DNA of 64,000 nt, taken from the NCBI GenBank assembly GCA_949130495.1, contig OX422208.1, forward strand, positions 394,962,561 to 395,026,560, read 5' to 3'. The DNA comes from Sambucus nigra. Taxonomy: Eukaryota; Streptophyta; Magnoliopsida; Dipsacales; Adoxaceae. The position numbers were made by a program, and so were the translations under genes. Shown here one piece after another: positions 54,739 through 64,000 of this stretch; the first letter of the stretch is position 1; each line of letters begins with the position of its first letter. The notes below the pieces were generated by a model that saw only the letters and a list, made by a program, of their open reading frames with translations, had not been told where the DNA came from and searched no databases.

Positions 54739-55090
54739 AGGTGAACTCTCTTATTCTCCCTCAAAACATTGAAGTTCAGTATTATGACAAATGTTTATCT
54801 AAGATTGTTATCGAATTTAATCCACTAGAATACATTGCAGTTCAGTCATTACAGGTCTATACTCCATCTCTAATTTTCCCCTTTTTTGTATAATTGTTTT
54901 TTATTTATGTTGTCAGGTTGTGTTGTGTGGTGGTGATATTTAGGCATTTCCTTCCACTTTCGTTAATAATTTCTATTATGTATATTCATACAGCTGTATC
55001 ATTAGCCAAACTTTATTTTTTATTGAATGACCATTAAATAGAAACACAAAGTTTGAAATTTCTTTAGGCTGATTAGTGTTTTTTCCCCAG

Positions 55091-55622
55091 AATTGACGAT
55101 GAAGACGTCACCTTCCATCGCATGGTCGCTAAGATGCAAGAGGTTGCAGGAGACCGTGGAGGTTAACTTTATGGATGAGGCACCTTGGATAGCGATGATT
55201 TGTTGTATCTCAAGGAGGATATGGAAACTGAGGAGGATATAGAACGTCTTCTGCGCCGCATTGAGAAACATGCATTTGTTGTATTTAAAAAATCCGCAAG
55301 TATAGCTGATTCTTCTCCAGCATTGCTTCCGTTGCCACTTCGTGTTGAGCCTAAGTCAAGGAGTGGGATTAATTAGCAAGATTTACTAAAAAACGTTGTG
55401 GAAGCCAAACCCAAGCGGTAGAGAGTTTCAAGCCCTTTTGGTGGGAACCAGTCCACCTTAAATTCAAGTGAACTTGCTTCAAAAAATGGTAAATTCGAGG
55501 CTAATGATCATGAAGATGATTGTCATCCAACAAGACCAAGTAAAGGAAAAATTGAAATCAAAGTGGATAACCCTGTTAAAACCTTGTTGGTTGCATATGA
55601 GAATTCTGATAATGAAGATTGA
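55091..55622 (+). pseudogene. Lys/Pro-rich nuclear-type protein fragment (captured)
   Basis: After TTTTTCCCCAG, one frame stays aligned for 177 codons to TGA 55620-55622, interrupted only by in-frame stops (TAA, TGA, TAG, TAG) and no frameshift. It reads IDDEDVTFHRMVAKMQEVAG, LDSDDLLYLKEDMETEEDIE, RLLRRIEKHAFVVFKKSAS, SSPALLPLPLRVEPKSRSGI, VVEAKPKR, RVSSPFGGNQS, then acidic text ending YENSDNED. The KPKRxRVSSP motif is nuclear-localisation-like. It looks like the C-terminal part of a conserved plant protein I cannot name. Confidence 0.55.
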
Positions 55623-55739
55623 GCAGAGATTATGTATACGTTCTACCTGCTTTCATAAGAATATTGCTTCACTACTTGGTAAGATATTTGAAATTTTTGA
55701 GAAAATATGGATACATTCACTTTCATAGTTATTTTGAAT

Positions 55740-57130
55740 GATCATCTACTAACATGTATCAATAATGCCAATATTAAATGATACCAAATTGATTATTTTA
55801 CATATTTCTATATTTTTTTTTATTTGTTTTGGGAGCTTGTTTTTAGTTTTGAGTTCTAAGTTATTCGTAATCCCACATTCCAGTTGTAGTTGTGTACTAT
55901 TTTAGAAAAAAAATAATTAGTCATTGTACTGAATTAAGGCTCAGAGTCACAGTCATAATGTTTATGAAATTCTGAACAACCCATTTTCTTTCTTTTGAAA
56001 TGTTTCCCCTTCATTATCTTTCCAAAAATTATTCAGACACAGAGTGGTTCTGTTGTCTGGAGCTGCTTAGACATGGTTTTTCCCCTTATCTATCAAAGTA
56101 TTCAATATATTTTTTATATAAGAGTTGTAGTTTTATGTGTGCATGAGGGAATTGTGTAATAACGAATATCATGGAAAGAAGTTTCAGTGGCTTAAAAAGA
56201 GGGAATTGTGGTTTCTTATAGAGGATGGAGGTTTGGGAATTAGGAAGGAGTATGGACGAAATCTCTAAAGCTTCTTGAATGACATTAAATTAGAAGTGTA
56301 AAGTTGATAACAATATTTGGTCTCAATTTATGCAGACCAAGTATCGTAATATTGTTACTGCTACAGGTTCAATGGCTGCTACAGCTTCTTGAATGAAAAT
56401 TTTTCAGCTTCATAATATTTGGTCTACAACTGGAATTTATGCAGACCAACTGAAATTTCAGCTTCATAGCATTTGGATTCCGCTTCATTTTTCATTAACA
56501 CGGTGATGATGAAAGATGAACCATTGAGCTAACAGGTTTTGAGGCTACCAGTATCTTTAGAGCGAGATTCCCAAATTCTTCAAAATGCTCTGTAGATGTA
56601 GAGTGAAGATATTCATGTTGTACATATTAACCTTCTTGTATTGTAAGTGTAATCTACCTCTTATTTTAACTCGAAGTTTTGTATTGTAGTTATAAAATGA
56701 ATGAATAACCCACTATGTATAGTTTATAATTTTTTTAATTAATTACATTTTGATCATAAGTTGAAATTGAAAGTTAAATAGGATAAATACTAGACCTGCT
56801 AAGGTATGTTGTGTTTATTAAAATCTGTTTGACAAAACTTTGAAAAGTGAACACACATCTTTCTATATTATTATACTCACCCAATATGTTTGATAAATAT
56901 TACCTGTCAAATAGTTTCTTCATTGACGTATTTTTTACTCACCCAAGCAATAGTGTGGTGAGTGAGAAATTTTCTTCACTGAGAGTGACGACATTGAATG
57001 TGATTTGAAAATATACTAATGGTGATACAAGATATTTGTATTGAATGTTTCTACTTTCTATGTAGTTATTGTGACAACTAATGATATAACGTTGGAATGT
57101 TGTGACCAAAACCAGTCTAAGCATAAAAAT
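55740..57130. other. AT-rich 3' part of element B without gene
   Basis: No ORF. TTTCAGCTTCATAATATTTGG and TTTCAGCTTCATAGCATTTGG (56401, 56457), with GGAATTTATGCAGACCAA and relatives near 56330-56450, form small duplications. Confidence 0.55.
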
Positions 57131-57134
57131 GAGT

Positions 57135-57185
57135 ATATACTTTTCAAAATTATATGCGAGCCTTCAGGCACGGGCATACCCTAGT
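57135..57185 (+). mobile_element. Helitron 3' terminus, element B
   Basis: CAAAATTATATGCGAGCC, hairpin core GCCTTCAGGC, GGGCATACC, CTAG, then T. Same text as the ends at 57591 and 22893. One arm base is changed (GAGCC for GTGCC), weakening the outer stem. Confidence 0.82.
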
Positions 57186-57613
57186 AAATATATATATGTG
57201 TGTGTGTGTGTGTATGTGTGATTTTTGTTTCTTTGAAGTATTTGTTTAATGAATTTGGAATTTTTGAGTATTGTACGATTGATTGTTACCCCTTAAGCAG
57301 AGTGGATAGTCTAATAAACAATGGAGATCGTGCCCATTTTTTTTTATATCGACACTTCGTTAATTTGATTCACAATGTGAATTTGATTGATGAATATCGT
57401 ATACTTAATATTATATGTGAGTTTATATTGTTGGACTATTAGTTATTGGTTAAGTAGGGTGGATATCCCTATAAACAAGGGAGGTTATGGCCAATTTTTT
57501 AAAATTACATTTTGTTTTGTTAGGGAACGAAACCTTTTCCTTTTTACAATTACGTACTTTGAAAATTTTCATCGTTTTGCAATTATCGATGTGCTTTTAG
57601 GCACGGGAATACC

Positions 57614-57618
<5 letters not shown>
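57186..57618 (+). mobile_element. Second Helitron 3' terminus with its subterminal region
   Basis: Hairpin GTGCTTTTAGGCAC (57591-57604), GGGAATACC, CTAA (57614-57617), then T. The 430 bp before it hold two copies of a subterminal unit, AGCAGAGTGGATAGTCTAAT at 57296 and GTAGGGTGGATATCCCTATA at 57453, related to the one near 22662. No separate 5' end is seen between the two termini, so it is a truncated copy, a tandem 3' duplication, or the outer end of an element into which B inserted. Confidence 0.75.

Positions 57619-57648
<30 letters not shown>
57617..57648. repeat. (AT)n microsatellite
   Basis: About 32 bp of AT directly after the second Helitron terminus and directly before the next element's 5' block. 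Confidence 0.97.
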
Positions 57649-57650
<2 letters not shown>

Positions 57651-57779
57651 CATTTTGACACGTGTACAATCTAATGGTTGTTAGGAAACCAAAATAGGTC
57701 TCACAACACACCCCCTCACAACACACGTGTTTCTCCCATTCTCACATAGCCCTCACAAAACAAACCCTAACAAATTCAC

Positions 57780-57953
57780 TCTCAACTTCATGGCGACGCC
57801 TCCCTCAGTTCCACGTTGCCTCCCTCTCCTTCACCACCATCCGAGCTCCAAGGCTTTCGTATCCGATCTCTGTTGTCACCCTAACCTCCTATTGAGTTCA
57901 TAACACCCCCACGATCTCTCACTGCCGCCGAATACCTCATTTATGCCATCAGG
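57780..57953 (+). promoter_or_regulatory. Leader with short ORF and splice donor, element C
   Basis: A C-rich leader contains ATG 57790 and a 37-codon ORF ending 57903 (MATPPSVPRCLPLLHHHPSS start), Ser/Pro/His-rich and poor in acidic residues near the start. The leader ends GCCATCAG|GTATATTATT, a donor at 57953. The homologous minus-strand copy at 12.2 kb lacks this ATG, so translation is doubtful; a 5' UTR function is the simpler reading. Confidence 0.35.
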
Positions 57954-58560
57954 TATATTATTTCTCCCTCTCAAAGTCTTTATTCTTATGTTTCACCTAA
58001 AATCGCCCAAACTCTACTTTCTCACCCCTCTTATGTTTAACTAAAACCGCTCAGGTATACGATTTCCCCTCTTGCCTTTGAGAGTATTTTCCAAGGTAAT
58101 TTTTAGACTTCAAAGACCTATTTATGTGTGAATTAATGTTTTCGACTTCAAAGCCCTATTTATGTGCGATTTTCTCAAGATCTGTTGTTGATTTTAATGT
58201 GTTATTGATTTATGATGAGTATTTATTTTGTTGATGATTTTTTGTTAATCATTTCGTGTGTGCAGTTACAGAATAGGGTTGGGGTGTTGCGATTTTGTCA
58301 TAAAACTAATTTGTATGTTGATTTGATCTTTATTTTACTGATTTATGTGGTGATTTTATTTCTTTTTATATTATCTGAATGGTTCTAAGATCGATCGATT
58401 CTAATTCTTGGGCCATTATTGCAACTCCTTCCTGTTCACTATTTTTTTTTAATTACTAAATCTTGGTTTCTGTGTTCGTATCTGTACAATTGTATTTTTT
58501 TATCATTATTGAATCTAGGGTTTATATTTGTGGAGATGTATTTGGATCCAATCAGTTAGT
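57954..58560. other. T-rich intron-like DNA
   Basis: No ORF; AAGCCCTATTTATGTGCGAT and a relative at 58109 are a short duplication. Confidence 0.5.
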
Positions 58561-58568
58561 TGTGTGCG

Positions 58569-58690
58569 AGGTTAAGGGGTAGGGTATTAAGGTGGGATAT
58601 GGGGGTGGGTTTTCGGGTTGGTTTAGGAAAAGGTTATGTTGGGTTTGGGTTAACTGCTGGGCAGGGTTGGGGTTGGGGTGTTGGGGCAAC
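58569..58690 (+). other. G-rich tract
   Basis: Runs such as GGGGTAGGG, GGTGGG, GGGGGTGGG, GGGTTGG and GGTTGGGGTTGGGGTGTTGG lie within 120 bp on the plus strand, enough G-runs to form a G-quadruplex. No coding sense is evident. Confidence 0.75.
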
Positions 58691-58699
58691 AACTGGTAG

Positions 58700-61290
58700 C
58701 AGGTGGGAGCTTCTACTGGTTCCAATAACGGAGGGTTGAGGGAAACTATATGTTTGATTTTTTAAATGACACAATTTCTCTGTATAATTTTAGAAGCACG
58801 ATTTCTCTATTTTAGAAATTCTTAATAATGAAATTCTTATTAGTTTAGAGGTTTCTAAATTCAGACATTGTGTCTAATGGGTGTATTTATGTACTTTGGA
58901 TTGCCAATGATCACTGTCCAAATTTTTATTTCTATTATAACTTTTATAGCTTTGCTGGCTTTGTAGTTATTCTTTTTCATAGCCTTGGGATTTTGCTTTT
59001 ACAGCGTGTGGCCAATAATGGCATCCCACATCCCACATTCCAGCGCGTGACCAAATAATTTTCAATCAAACTATTATATCCACTAAATAGTAGGTACCTC
59101 TATTGTTATGTTTTTGAATTAATTTTATTTCATTAACACTTTCCCTAATAATTTCAGGTTATGACTTTCATTTAATTCACATAAACCATTTGGTTATTGA
59201 TTATGTTTGATTAGTTTCTTCATGACCCTAAAAGGATTTGCAAATTTCATCATTTATTCGTATGACTATGGATCCACACTTGTGATTTTTTTTATCATTT
59301 AATTGTTGTTAGAGTTAGAAGAGTGTCAATATATTACCATAGCATAAACGATTGGTAACCATATTTGTTTTATGTCGATTAAGTGCTTTAGAATTTTTAA
59401 TCCGTCTTCTAGATTATTATGACGTGATAAATAAAAAGGTGCTAAATAGTGGGTTTTCGTCTTTTGTTCCCGAACTTATTTTATTAGGTCAATAGAGCAG
59501 TTGCTCTTATATTTTAATAAAGTCATAGGAATATGGACGTATTAAGCTAATCTTACATTTTATATTTTAATAATATCACTATACTGCTCCCAAAGATGTA
59601 AATGGATGTTCTACTTTCTTCAATAAATATAAAAATACTACCAGTTGCAAATTTGAAAAAAACATCTTTTATGCTACATAAAAATATTTATTTTTATAAT
59701 GTTTTCCTTATCAATTATGTTTTCGGTGTTAAGATTCTGTTACTTTATTTGAACGTTCAAATCCGCCACTTTGGTTGCTGAATTTCACCTCTTTGGTTTC
59801 TGAATTTTCAAACTTTATAAACAAAGTATGAACAAATTTGGATCATTTATGATCTGTTCTTTTAGGATACTTATTTTAGGACTGTTTTGAGGGATCATTT
59901 TCTATGTATGAACATATTCAAAATGGTTAATTATGTTACTGATATTCATTTTTAATGGTTGATTACGTTACTGATAATGATATTCGTTTTTTTTTTTCAT
60001 TTTCACAAATCTCTTGCAGTGTCAAGCTTCGAAATTGCATTTGCTATGAGTGGTCTTGAATTGAGGTTTACCAATTTTTCTTATAAGGCTTATTTATGTG
60101 ATTATTTTGGCTTCGTAGGTAGTACTTTTGTTTATATTCAATTTGGTGTTCAACACATCTCAGGTATACTCTCCCCCTCCCTCTATTTCGAATCGTTACT
60201 TTTCTTTTCTCATTACACATGCTAAGGATTTTACATGTTGTGTTTTACTCTCACCTTCAACGGTGCCGCCCATAGGTATTTTGCATTTGTGTTTTAGGGG
60301 TTCTCCTTTGTGTTTTAGGACACCTCACACCGAGTCGGCTGAATTCTTATTCTCCAATTATTTGTAAATAAGGTATTATATATTTATTTCTCCATTGATA
60401 TGTATGTCACTCTCTCTTACATTATACTTATCCTTTTTTTATAGTTTTGGTTGTATTACCTAAAATACTACAGATAAGATATCATGCTATGAGAAATAAA
60501 ATTGAGAAAAAGCATGACATGCTCATCAAGTCTTTTACCATTTTTTAGTTTGAATAGGTTTGATAGCATAACCGATTTGCATAGTCTGACTTGACATGGG
60601 GAATTTTAGTTGTTTTGATGCATTCCATTGATAAACTAATCATCATAGTCGTTTTGACGAGTGTTCTGCATTGAACAACTAAAATAAACATAGTTATTTG
60701 TGCAGTGGAAGCTTTGAATATGTGGATTATATTGCTTACACATAAATGAGTAAATAAAGCTTTGAATAGGTGGATTATCGAACAATTCTTTGAACGAAGC
60801 TTACATATAAATGTGTATTCATTTTATTAGGAATATTCTTAAGGTTTTTGTTTTCATTTAGGATGCTCATATTTTTTTTTCATGTTTTGGGCCATGGCTT
60901 TTCATAAATCTTTTCTACTGAATAGATCTAAGAGGAATGAATCACAAAATATAGTTTTGTTGACCATTTACGTTTCTCATGATTATTTTTTGATGTAATA
61001 AAGGTTTTGTTTATATCTGCGTCTCACAGTCGAATTCTAACCTGGATTCCTACATGCATGTTTTTCCCCTTTTATCTTTTTTGCTAGATGAATCACGGAA
61101 CGAACTTTGTCACCGCCATTGATCGTTTTCATCAATTTTTGTCACAAGCACATAGTGTGAAGATGCATGTTCTTTTACTCACACGTGTATATTTTTTACA
61201 CTATAATTTGTTCTTGCCCATCATTTTATTAGGTGCTGATTTAATCACTAATAGTTTTTCACATCTATTTTTTATTGTTTGGCTAAAAAC
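58700..61290. other. AT-rich DNA with scattered exon-like pieces
   Basis: No assignable gene. Possible small exons: 60020-60117 (SSFEIAFAMSGLELRFTNFS, ending TTCGTAG|GTAGTA) and 61088-61160 (MNHGTNFVTAIDRFHQFLSQ). Several TTTAG|G and CAG|GTA contexts suggest intron-exon remains, but none links to a family. Confidence 0.4.
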
Positions 61291-61296
61291 CACATT

Positions 61297-61480
61297 GTTG
61301 TGACTGTTATGTGATGGGTCACTGTTATATGACTGTTATGTGACTGTGATGGGAGCGTAATGTAATTTTATTTCATTATTTTGTGATCGCAATGGGACCA
61401 TAATGTAATTGTATTTGACCGTGATGTGATCGTAATGAAATGGTATTTGACCGTGATGGGACACTATTATGTGACAATTG
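61297..61480. repeat. Degenerate short tandem repeat
   Basis: Words GTGACTGTTATGTGATGGG, GTAATGTAATTTTATTT, ATTTGACCGTGATG and GTGATGGGA recur with 20-40-bp spacing, about five irregular units, all built on (T/C)GTGA(C/T). Confidence 0.75.
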
Positions 61481-62059
61481 TTTTCTTAAGTTAGTTGATT
61501 ACAATCCCCTGAGTATACATCACATATATTGTGCGGTTGATGCACCGGAGCATTATTGTAACCGTGACCCACTTTAATGAAATTTTGGTTACTGTCATTG
61601 CAGATTAGTTCCATTATAACCGCACCAGTATGTATGTAGAGATGGGGCACCTTGGTACAAAATAGTGGTGAATTTCTCCATCTAAAGGTAGTAGAGACTA
61701 ACACCACCTGATGAATTTCTCCATCTAGGGAAGATACATATAGAGCACTGAGCAGTAGTGGATGCCAATATGATTTAGATTTAATATTCAATGGACATAT
61801 TTCTCTACTATGTTCTTTCATTTGTGTATGGACTATTTTATATACAATTGCCAGGCTAATGTGTTTTGTTTGGGGCTTTTTTTGCATGTTTTATTTACAA
61901 CTATCGGGATGGAGTTCATAACCCGATAGGATCAACTTTACAACTCAGTATTTTTTTGCACATATCCAATCTCTATGATATTGTGTATAATATATATTTT
62001 AAGAGTGGTGATGGGTAAGAAGAAAAAGCAGGATCCATCTTAAAATTGAATCATGCAGA

Positions 62060-62285
62060 GTATCATAGAGTTTGGGATCAAAGTGAGAAAAGTAAGAGAT
62101 GAAGAAACCAGGAGGGGCAGAGAAGAAAAGTAAGAGATGAAGAAACCAGGAAAAATAGAGAAGAACCTTTTAGTGCAATGTGATCGTGTGGTGAAAATTG
62201 TACGGCATGGGAAGAGAAAATTATCTACCCGGCTAGCGCATTTAGAGATATTCCCTGATCATATGTTTTCTGAAAATGATGCATT
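62060..62285 (+). pseudogene. Unidentified exon-like fragment with a 38-bp duplication
   Basis: AAAAGTAAGAGATGAAGAAA followed by CCAGGA occurs twice in tandem at about 62088 and 62126. From 62148 an open frame reads KPGKIEKNLLVQCDRVVKIV, RHGKRKLSTRLAHLEIFPDH, MFSENDAFFV, stop. Basic N-terminal text with good codon variety suggests an exon piece. Family not recognised. Confidence 0.35.
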
Positions 62286-62289
62286 TTTT

Positions 62290-62524
62290 GTATAGACATT
62301 TGTCAAATGAAGGCCCCTATGGAAAACATCCTTGCGAATGAAGCAACACTGTGGGAATTATTTCGTTTTTGGCCAAAGAAAGACCAAACTGGACAACAAG
62401 ACTTTTCTATGCAGTAGTTATTGGGCTAGTAATAGTTTTTTTGAGGCATCATTCCCCTGATGAGGCCGCTCGAGCTATGTACCTTTACGTCAAACTTACT
62501 TCCATTATCCTTCAAGCATTGTGA
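62290..62524 (+). pseudogene. Unidentified exon-like fragment with hydrophobic segment
   Basis: Partly open frames read ATLWELFRFWPKKDQTGQQ then FSMQ, stop, and LLGLVIVFLRHHSPDEAARA, MYLYVKLTSIILQAL, stop. One indel near 62420 separates them. The first part is polar and basic, the second begins with a short hydrophobic run. The two may be one exon of a membrane-associated protein; I cannot name it. Confidence 0.35.
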
Positions 62525-62529
62525 AAGGT

Positions 62530-64000
62530 ACCGTTTATATTACTTATGCATTTTAGTTCTATTAAATTTATCTACCAATTCATATAGTATAAATTAATTT
62601 TTATCTGACTTTACCTTAGTTTTTTTATAAAGCTTATTTCCAAGATTTCTTATTTAGATTTTTTTTAATTATTTCACAGTTTTTAGAAAAATGATGTACC
62701 AAAAACATGGTATGGGTTTATGTTATTATATTACTCCTTCATTTATCGTCGAGTCTATATTTATATGTACTAGGGGGATAAATTTGTTGTTTTCAATATT
62801 GGATTGAATGGTGCATACATTTTTTTTTGGTTCTATACCTCAAAGAAGAAAGTTTTATATTCCACTGTCACATGTTTCTCTGTTCCTTGCTGACTTGGGC
62901 TAACTTCTAACTCAAAAGTTAGGATCAGAGTTGTTCTAAGTTCTAATTATCCAGAATTTCTTTTTTTAGGGAACATAAAACAGTGGAGTCTTATTCTACC
63001 TACACCTCCAATAGTGATATGTTATGATATTTAAAACACAACTTAGTTTTCTAACTTTATAAAATCAATTTTTTGACTTTAAAACAGTGATGGGCTCTAT
63101 CTTTAAAACAAAGATCTATCTTTTGTTCTTAAAACGTTATACGAACTTTGATGATTGAAATCAGTAGTGAAGTCAACACTTAATGATATATCTGAGTTTA
63201 AGTTGAGAAGGATAATGCATATCAATGTTATATATAAATTAGTTTTTTGAGGTTGTGATTTAGAACAAATAGATTCTACTTTAATATTAGTCATAAGGTT
63301 TCCTAATTATTTCTTAGGAATCTACTTATATATACTAGAATAATGTGAAGATATGACTATATCAGTTTGTAGAAAGCCTCATAATGCATGCAACTTTATA
63401 CTTTCTAACATTTATTAATACATTATATTCGATTATTCTTGGACAACTTCTCATGCCCGGTTCCCACCACATATGCAGCTTTATATGTAGTCAGTTTTAG
63501 GGAGATTATCCGATGCCAAATTCTATTTCTTAAAACCACTGTTGAGGTTATGTTGTTTATATTTATATTTTAACAACATAAGACCACTGTTCAAGTTTGG
63601 TTTTATGGTGTTTATATTAATATTTTTACAATTTTGTGAATTTTTTCACTTCAAAGTTACATTAAGACCATTGTTTACATTTCAACGAGTGATGTGGTGG
63701 ACAAGTATCAGTAGGTGGTTGGGGAACCTGTCCTCGATAGTGTGCACTCCAATTCAATTCTGGTGCATTTAACCACTCTGCAAGTATCTTATTTCGAATT
63801 GTTCACAACTTTATTTTGGTACATTCAAGTATTTTGGATATAAGTCATTTGTTATTTTTATTGGTAGTCATTTATCATTTATTCATGAGTACCTACATGA
63901 TTCATATTCATGTGGTTTAATATTCATATTCAGGTGGTTTACTATTCAGGTGGTTTACTATTCGTATCATAGGTTATCAAATACTTTTGTACACAACATA
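62530..64000. other. AT-rich DNA without gene
   Basis: No ORF with support. TTCATATTCATGTGGTTTA and TTCATATTCAGGTGGTTTA with TACTATTCAGGTGGTTTACT near 63900-63965 form a small tandem repeat. ACCACTGTT plus TTATGTTGTTTATATT-type text repeats at 63535 and 63600. Confidence 0.55.

Larger units (their letters stand above)
48957..57184 (+). mobile_element. Helitron-like element B (non-autonomous, multi-gene-fragment carrier)
   Basis: The 5' block ATAATAAAGTATAAAACTTA with CTTATGTATGTCACAAG and ATTTTACCCCTCAAATATTT matches element A. The 3' end has GAGCCTTCAGGCACGGGCAT, a GC hairpin nine bases before CTAG (57181-57184), followed by host T, the plant Helitron 3' form. Inside are fragments of an LRR receptor-like protein, a coiled-coil protein (opposite orientation), a Lys-rich nuclear-type protein and others, but no Rep/helicase. 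The 5' terminal dinucleotide TC cannot be fixed because it lies in the CT tract. Confidence 0.62.
57650..64000 (+). mobile_element. Helitron-like element C, 5' part, running off the window
   Basis: CACGTGTACAATCTAATGGT, CACACCCCCTCACAACACAC, TTTCTCCCATTCTCACATAG and CTCACAAAACAAACCCTAAC match the minus-oriented 5' end at 12160-12480. Interior has leader, introns and exon-like pieces; no 3' hairpin appears before 64000. Confidence 0.5.

Noticed and set aside
61486..61887. 133-codon minus-strand ORF
   Set aside because: No recognisable motif, biased composition and no splice or promoter context; length alone is not evidence in AT-rich DNA of this size.

Overview
This is a repeat-dominated stretch of a flowering-plant nuclear genome, most likely a eudicot. 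The evidence is AT-rich spacer DNA, Tat-lineage Ty3/gypsy and Ty1/copia LTR retrotransposons, Helitron termini of the plant type (GC hairpin followed by CTAG/CTAA), and fragments of plant genes (RAD50, a receptor-like LRR protein). I find no intact host gene, no rRNA or tRNA gene and no CRISPR array. Almost everything recognisable is a mobile element or a gene piece carried by one.

Layout. (1) 1-8113: a minus-strand Tat-lineage gypsy element. Its gag-pol is nearly continuous (capsid, zinc knuckle, protease, RT, RNase H, second 'archaeal-type' RNase H, integrase). A separate coiled-coil gene lies on the opposite strand (+) between pol and the 3' LTR. The left LTR is outside the window; the gag N-terminus and 5' LTR are lost at about 8113. 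(2) 8114-12507: AT-rich DNA ending in a minus-oriented Helitron-like 5' end. (3) 12962-22926: a plus-oriented Helitron-like element with a RAD50 exon fragment, a dimeric tandem repeat of about 642 bp and unidentified exon-like pieces. (4) 24090-41463: a decayed copia element (+), split by a second complete but decayed Tat element (minus strand, 24799-36511) with both LTRs, a primer-binding site and the same opposite-strand gene. (5) 41462-48860: a possible CACTA terminus, another Helitron-like 5' end and featureless AT-rich DNA. (6) 48957-57184: a Helitron-like element with at least four gene fragments from different sources and an inserted, unclassified repeat with GC-rich palindromes. (7) 57186-64000: an orphan Helitron 3' end, then the start of another Helitron-like element that runs off the window.

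How parts relate. The two Tat copies explain each other. Comparing them shows that the opposite-strand gene is a real, probably spliced gene, and that several stops in copy 1 are C-to-T or G-to-A transition decay. The Helitron-like copies share a 5' sequence preceded by (CT)n(TA)n, and three have a pyrimidine-rich leader ending in a splice-donor sequence, an arrangement that could drive chimeric transcripts of captured exons. No Rep/helicase ORF is visible, so these would be non-autonomous.

All identifications are from reading the sequence; no database search was possible. Percentages are by-eye estimates.
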